DNA of 64,000 bases from Meghimatium bilineatum (lineage: Eukaryota; Mollusca; Gastropoda; Stylommatophora; Philomycidae). The position numbers and the translations under genes were made by a program. This document shows positions 58,795 to 64,000 of the stretch, in pieces. Location: the NCBI GenBank assembly GCA_034231615.1, contig CM067298.1:1245834-1309833 (forward strand). The letters are read 5' to 3'. The notes under the pieces were generated by a model. It searched no databases. It had not been told where the DNA came from and was given only the letters and a program-made list of their open reading frames with translations. Numbering within the stretch: the first letter of the stretch is position 1; the number at the start of each line of letters is the position of its first letter.

Positions 58795-59945
58795 TGATTA
58801 CGTCGTGTACATGTGGGGGCGTCTGTCGATTACGTCGTTTACATGTGGGGGCGTCTGTCGATTACGTCGTGTACATGGTGGGGGCGTCTGTCGATTACGT
58901 CGTGTACATGTGGGGGCGTCTGTCGATTACGTCGTTTACATGTGGGGACGTCTGTCGATTACGTCGTGTACATGGTGGGGGCGTCTGTCGATTACGTCGT
59001 GTACATGTGGGAGCCTGTCGATTACGTCGTGTACATGTGGGGGTCTATCGATTATGTCGTGTACATGTGGGGGGCGTCTGTCGATTACGTCGTGTACATG
59101 TGGGAGCCTGTCGATTACGTCGTGTACATGTGGGGGTCTATCGATTATGTCGTGTACATGTTGGGGTCTATCGATTACGTCGTGTACATGTGGGGGAGTC
59201 TGTCGATTACGTCGTGTACATGTGGGGGCGTCTGTCGATTACGTCGTTTACATGTGGGGGCGTCTGTCGATTACGTCGTGTACATGGTGGGGGCGTCTGT
59301 CGATTACGTCGTGTACATGTGGGGGCGTCTGTCGATTACGTCGTTTACATGTGGGGACGTCTGTCGATTACGTCGTGTACATGGTGGGGGCGTCTGTCGA
59401 TTACGTCGTGTACATGTGGGAGCCTGTCGATTACGTCGTGTACATGTGGGGGTCTATCGATTATGTCGTGTACATGTGGGGGGCGTCCGTCGATTACGTC
59501 GTGTACATGTGGGAGCCTGTCGATTACGTCGTGTACATGTGGGGGCGTCTGTCGATTACGTCGTGTACATGTGGGGGCGTCTGTCGATTACGTCGTGTAC
59601 ATGTGGGGGCATCTGTCGATTACGTCGTGTACATGTGGGGGTCTGTCGATTACGTCCTGTACATGGTGGGGACGTCTGCGAATTACGTCCTGTACATGGT
59701 GGGGACGTCTGTCGATTACGTCGTGTACATGGCGGGGACGTCTGTTGATTACGTCGTGTATGGTGGGGAGGGTCTGTCGATAACGTCGTGTACATTGTAG
59801 GGAGGGTCTGTCGATTACGTCGTGTACATGGTGGGGGTGTCTGTCAATTACGTCGTGTACATGGTGGGGGTGTTTGTCAATTACGTCGTGTACATGGTGG
59901 GGGTGTCTGTCGATTACGTCGTGTACGTTGTGGGGAGGGTCTTGC
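58795..59945. repeat. 32-bp CpG-dense minisatellite, about 36 units
   Basis: The unit contains GTGGGGGCGTCTGTCGATTA followed by CGTCGTGTACAT, with four CpG sites in 32 bp. Variants have GGGAGCCTGTC, GGGGTCTATC or an inserted G (CATGGTGGGGG). A 409-bp block is present twice (from 58834 and from 59243) with the same run of variants. Three overlapping frames over 300 codons long are repeat by-products. Confidence 0.95.
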
Positions 59946-60345
59946 TCCAGTTATCCACATGTCGATTTATTTGAAATTACAAATTTCTTTTTCTTGATCC
60001 AGTTATCCAAATGTCGATTTAAATGAAATGACAATGATTTGTTCCTTGTCCAATTACATGTCAATTACCTGACATGACATTGATTAGTTTCTTGGTCCAG
60101 TAATTAAGAGACCAATGTTTATGGTCATGTTCTGTTCCTTGGTCCAGTAATTAAGAGACCAATGTTTGTGGCCATGGTCTGTCCTTTAGTCCAGTAGTAA
60201 AAAAGTTCGTTTCCATGAGATGACAATGATTTGTCCAGTTTTCAACACGTCGATTTTCTAGAAATGATCATTCTCTATTTTGTGGTCCAATTATCAACAG
60301 GTAGATTTTCTTGACATGAACCGCATCTGTTCTCTGGTCTAGTTG
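59946..60345. repeat. Old, diverged tandem repeat of about 55-60 bp, about 7 units
   Basis: Units share GGTCCAGTTATCAACATGTC, GATTTTCTTGAAATGACA and ATGATTTGTTCCTTG with many changes. Two neighbouring units with CCAGTAATTAAGAGACCAAT are much closer to each other. Confidence 0.75.
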
Positions 60346-60952
60346 GAGTTATCTGAAAAATATGTCAAATTAACCCTGATTCAGGACTCGAACTTATGGG
60401 GGCGTGGTTATGCAATATGATTAGATATGACGAGATAGTAGAGTTTCGTCAACAAACAATACATATTTTATTTGGAATTCAGAACTGACGTTACCTAAAC
60501 TGTTACGTGTGTACAAAAGGTAATAAGCTTCGTTTTTCCCTTTCTCATTGTTATAAAATTGCACCGAGATGACACACTTCCATAAATAGAAAACTCGGCT
60601 TGAAGCAGGGTTGAGAAATTACTGGAAACTTTCAACGTATTTTTCACATAAACAAAAATTCTGAATGCGTGACGGACAACAGGTAAATATTACAGTTGAT
60701 GTGTACAGTTTTGATGATGCCAGTTCTAGTATTTGTAGGTTAAGTTTGCTTGTTTGTTACTGAGACCCATGGCTTAGCATACATGTGTTAACAAACTAGC
60801 TTGTTTGTTACTTGGACACATGCCTTGACATACATGTTTCAAGAGATGACTAAGAAAGATTGGTTTTGGAAATGGATATTCCAATATCTTTACACGTAAA
60901 TGTGACAACATTTCTTACGCTACACCAGACGATATAAACCTGGTTCACGTGC
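60346..60952. other. Mostly unique spacer with one two-copy repeat
   Basis: GCTTGTTTGTTACTGAGACC and GCTTGTTTGTTACTTGGACA, each followed by an ACATACATG-type segment, form a diverged duplication at about 60748-60845. No gene can be supported. Confidence 0.5.
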
Positions 60953-61235
60953 ATGACATATGGTGCTCTCGTAGTGACGACATGTGGTGCTCTCGTAGTG
61001 ACGACATGTGGTGCTCGCGTAGTGATATATGGTGCTTTTGTAATCGCATGTGGTGCTCGCGTAATGACACGTGGTGCTCGCGTAGTGACATAGGGTGCTC
61101 GCGTAGTGATATATGGTGCTTTTGTAATCGCATGTGGTGCTCGCGTAATGACACGTGGTGCTCGCGTAGTGACATAGGGTGCTCGCGTAATGAAATGTGG
61201 TGCTTGTGTAATCGCATGTGGTGTGCGCGTAATGA
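60953..61235. repeat. 21/24-bp minisatellite, about 13 units
   Basis: The unit is ATGTGGTGCTCGCGTAGTGA followed by C. The first two units are 24 bp. A group of four units that includes ATGGTGCTTTTGTAATCGC is repeated about 84 bp apart. Open frames occur on both strands. Confidence 0.93.
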
Positions 61236-61364
61236 CACGTGGGCCATGCTATACGAGTCAATAAGTTCTCGGAGCAATATTCTACAACTGTACAACTAAC
61301 AACCATGAGTTTGCCTTACAATTCAAACTTTGTTGTAGAAATTGAAATCACTAACCACGCATAT

Positions 61365-64000
61365 TATATCTTCTTCTTCTTCTTTCGTTCGCTAATAATA
61401 TCTATATCTGCAGTGTTGTTTCTTGTATAAATTGGACAGTTTTCCATTTCTTGTTTTGTACCATATAGTTTAACATTCATTGGTGTATCAGAAGGCCAGT
61501 ATGTGCATCTTAATGTGTCATAGTTTGCACATTCTTGAAGGATATGTTCTGAAGTCTGGTTGACTTGTCCACAATTACACTTTGCTGTTGTGCCAATTTT
61601 AAATTTTGTATACATATGGCTGTTTAGTCTATTGTGTCCAGTTCTCAGTCGAAATATGATGACCTGTTCTTGTCTGCTAAGTAGGTGGTAGTCATCCCGT
61701 GGAGGTAAGTTAGGCTTTCGTTGTGCCTTTGTCATGGATTTCTTTTGGTGATAGCTGATTGGTACATCCGGTTGCTGCATGTTAGCACCTTCCTTGGCGA
61801 GTTGATCAGCTCTCTCATTTCCTGCTATTCCACAGTGTGATGGAATCCATTGCAGTATAACTCTACACCTATTTTCTACTATGGACAGTACCTCTTTTAA
61901 CTCTGGAAGTTTATTGGATTGTAATGCCTCTAGTACTGACCTTGCATCTGTAAGTATTACAATAGGGTGTGAGGTCCTGTCCAATGTTAACAGTTTCTCT
62001 GCAGCTGTATAAATAGCTTTGACTTTAGAGTCATAGTTGTTGCAGTAATTCCCTGTTGGTATACAAGTAGTATCAGTGGTGCCATCTGGGTATTCTACAT
62101 ATACACCACTTCCTCCATTTTTTACTGCATTCTGTGCTGATCCATCTGTATATACTCTGGTCCATAGATCACTTGGGTAAACATCATCAAGGAAACTGAG
62201 AGCTGCTACTCTTTTCTGCAGATTATTCTGATGTTCATCTCCATGCACACCTGCTACTGTTGTTTGGATGGTCACTGGTAGGCATGTCCGTTTTTCCCAT
62301 GGGGTGTGTTCTGGTTGAGATGTCAGTGGTATTGTTACCTCTGGTAGATCCGATACCTGTCTACGTAGACGCTTGGCCTGGTGTATGAAGCTGCTTCTTT
62401 TAAGCCGTCCTTGTGATAGATTCTGGAATCTTTACTTCATTGGGTGACTATGGTGGGAAAGAAACTTTTCTCCATGAATTATAATTTTAGTATCTCTACG
62501 CTCTTTCAATGACTGCATCCCTTCGATATTCTGCATTTCTATGATTGGTGTGGACCTCATTGCGCATGTAATGATTCTAAGTGCTTGGTTCTGTACTCTA
62601 TCTAGGTTTTGTAGTGTAGTGTTTGATGATGAACTCAATGCTGTAGAACCATATTCCAAGTGTGGTCGAATGGCTTGTTGGTATACATTTTTTAGAATTC
62701 TTTCATTAGCTCCCCAAGTTGTCCCACTCAGTTTTCTTAGTATAGCTATCTTCCTTCTAGCCGTTGTTTCTGCTTTGCTGATATGATGTTTCCATGTCAT
62801 TTTGGCATCAAATGTTACACCAAGATATGTGGGTTGGTCATCTACCTTTAAGATAGTTTTATTTACATAGATGTTTCCTGCTCTTTGTTTTGGTGAAAGT
62901 GTAAAAAGGGTTGTTGCTGACTTCTCTATATTGATACTTACACACCATTTGTCAGCCCAATTAGTCAAAATGTCCATGGCTCTCTGAAGCATTTTTGTGG
63001 TAACCATGGCGCTCTCATGTGTGCACCATAGAACCAAGTCATCTGCATATAGTGCTGCCTTAGTTCCACAGGGTATTTCTTCAATTAGATCATTGATAAA
63101 TATAAGAAAAAGAGTGGGTGATAGAACTCCTCCTTGAGGCACTCCATGGCGTAGTAATACTTTCCTACTTTTTTTGCCATTTACTTGTACTCTGGCTCTT
63201 CTATTGTGAAGAAAGGCTTTCGTCCATCTATACATATTTCCACATATCTTGTAGTTTCTCATTTTTTGAAGCAATCCTTCTTTCCATACTTTATCAAATG
63301 CCTTCTGTAAATCAATCCATGCAACTAAAACTGATTTTTTTGTCTTGGAAAGCATCCTCAATTTCCTGTGAGAGGTATGTGGTTTGATCCTCTGTGGAGT
63401 AGCATTGCCTGAAACCTGCCTGCTGTGGTGCAAGGAATTTTTTACTTTCCAGGTGAAATTTTAGTCTTAGGTTTATGATGCACTCCATTGTTTTGCACAG
63501 GCAACTTGTAAGACTAATTGGTCTGTAGCTAGTTGGTGTTGTTCCATCTTTTCCAGGTTTAAGCAAAGGGACCATAATTGATTCTCTCCAGATTTGTGGT
63601 ATTTTCCCAGTAGTCCAGCTAATATTTAGGATGTCCAATAGTTTCCTTCTGGCTGTTGTTCCTAGATTCTTTATCATTTCATTTGATATTTCATCAATTC
63701 CTGGGGACTTATTTAGCTTTAGTTTAGAGACTGCTAATTCTAATTCACTATATGTGAACAATGTATCCATAATTTCATCTGCGCTGTTTTCATCACTGAT
63801 TCTAGTCTGAGCATGATCCAATTTACTTTTTTGGTCGCTCCGCACTGTATGCTGTTTCTCTGGACTAATTTCAATATTGCAGTCTTGAGCAAATATCCTA
63901 GCGAAATTACCTACTACTTGCTTTCCTGTAATCATTTTGCCATTCTGTACGAGTGTTATGTTTGTGCTTCTTCCTGTTCCCTCATCATTTAGTTGTTTGA
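61365..64000 (-). pseudogene. RT-RNase H polyprotein gene, partial, one frameshift and one stop
   Basis: The visible part corresponds to about residue 425 to the C-terminus of the intact relative. Reverse transcriptase motifs include SYRPISLTSCLCKTME, QQAGFRQCYSTEDQ, WIDLQKAFDKVW, RHGVPQGGVLSPTLF and ALYADDLVLWC. The RNase H has VYTDGSAQNAV, NYDSKVKAI (Lys where the relative has Ile, with Ser-Lys in place of Ala-Glu, so the catalytic Glu appears lost), LTDARSVLEAL and NERADQLAKEG. The CNCGQ...EHILQEC motif is kept. A frameshift lies in the T run at 63335-63341 and a TAA at 62432-62434. Near the 3' end the frame misses the usual stop and reads into the GAA tail (ERKKKKK). The copy is not functional as it stands. 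Confidence 0.85.
61368..64000 (-). mobile_element. Second family of EN-RT-RNase H retrotransposon, runs off the window
   Basis: A GAA-repeat tail at 61369-61384 (TTCTTCTTCTTCTTC on the plus strand) marks the 3' end. Minus-strand coding sequence extends to the window edge, covering the reverse transcriptase and RNase H but not yet the endonuclease. Protein similarity to the 19.5-kb element is clear throughout but incomplete, roughly two-thirds identity by eye, so it is a separate family of the same clade. The 5' end and target-site duplication lie outside the window. Confidence 0.9.

Noticed and set aside
58805..59800. Three overlapping frames of over 300 codons
   Set aside because: The 32-bp unit shifts frame every copy, so all three frames show the same peptides in rotation.
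60380..60410. Possible tRNA-type B box (reverse complement reads AGTTCGAGTCC)
   Set aside because: No A box, no cloverleaf and no SINE-like 3' tail could be found around it.

Overview
The window looks like a stretch of gene-poor chromosomal DNA from a eukaryote, most likely an invertebrate animal. It is AT-rich. It contains APE-endonuclease non-LTR retrotransposons (two families with an RNase H domain, plus other, unrelated fragments), a decayed hAT transposase of the ZBED5-like type, a hAT-type MITE and a pogo/Tigger-like MITE. No bacterial operon structure, ribosome binding sites or rRNA genes were seen, and no host protein-coding gene can be supported. A mollusc or other aquatic invertebrate is a plausible guess, but the sequence alone does not prove it.

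Layout. About half of the 64 kb (roughly 32 kb by my addition of array lengths) is some 45 tandem arrays with mostly unrelated repeat units of 10 to 57 bp. The largest are the 27/29-bp array at 3.2-7.8 kb, the 45-bp array at 9.6-11.7 kb, the 36-bp array at 13.7-14.8 kb, a compound array at 27.8-30.2 kb, the 30-bp array at 44.6-48.0 kb, the 39-bp array at 48.9-52.8 kb and a CpG-dense 32-bp array at 58.8-59.9 kb. Many have units divisible by three and no stop codon, so they give very long open frames that are almost certainly not genes.

Transposons fill most of the rest. A complete EN-RT-RNase H retrotransposon (19523-23578, minus strand) has an open frame of about 1,280 codons and a 10-bp target-site duplication inside a 37-bp minisatellite. 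A dead copy of the same family lies at 32578-36627 with a 12-bp duplication. A second, diverged family starts at 61368 and runs off the right edge. A 5'-truncated element of a different type (41516-43698) sits inside a 38-bp minisatellite with an 11-bp duplication. Small 3' or internal retrotransposon fragments lie at 2866-3139, 9336-9648, 26550-27003 and 55985-56415.

The most interesting theme is the link between mobile elements and minisatellites. A 33-bp array (27004-27428) continues the reading frame of a reverse-transcriptase fragment, and a 49-bp array (40936-41131) is made of hAT transposase coding sequence. A dispersed block of unknown nature occurs three times (14826, 16613 and 52766), each time touching a different minisatellite. 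In two places a 35-bp flanking motif is found in opposite orientation. Several arrays also show large, very recent higher-order duplications (1080, about 800, about 608 and 409 bp), the marks of ongoing unequal exchange or of assembly stutter.
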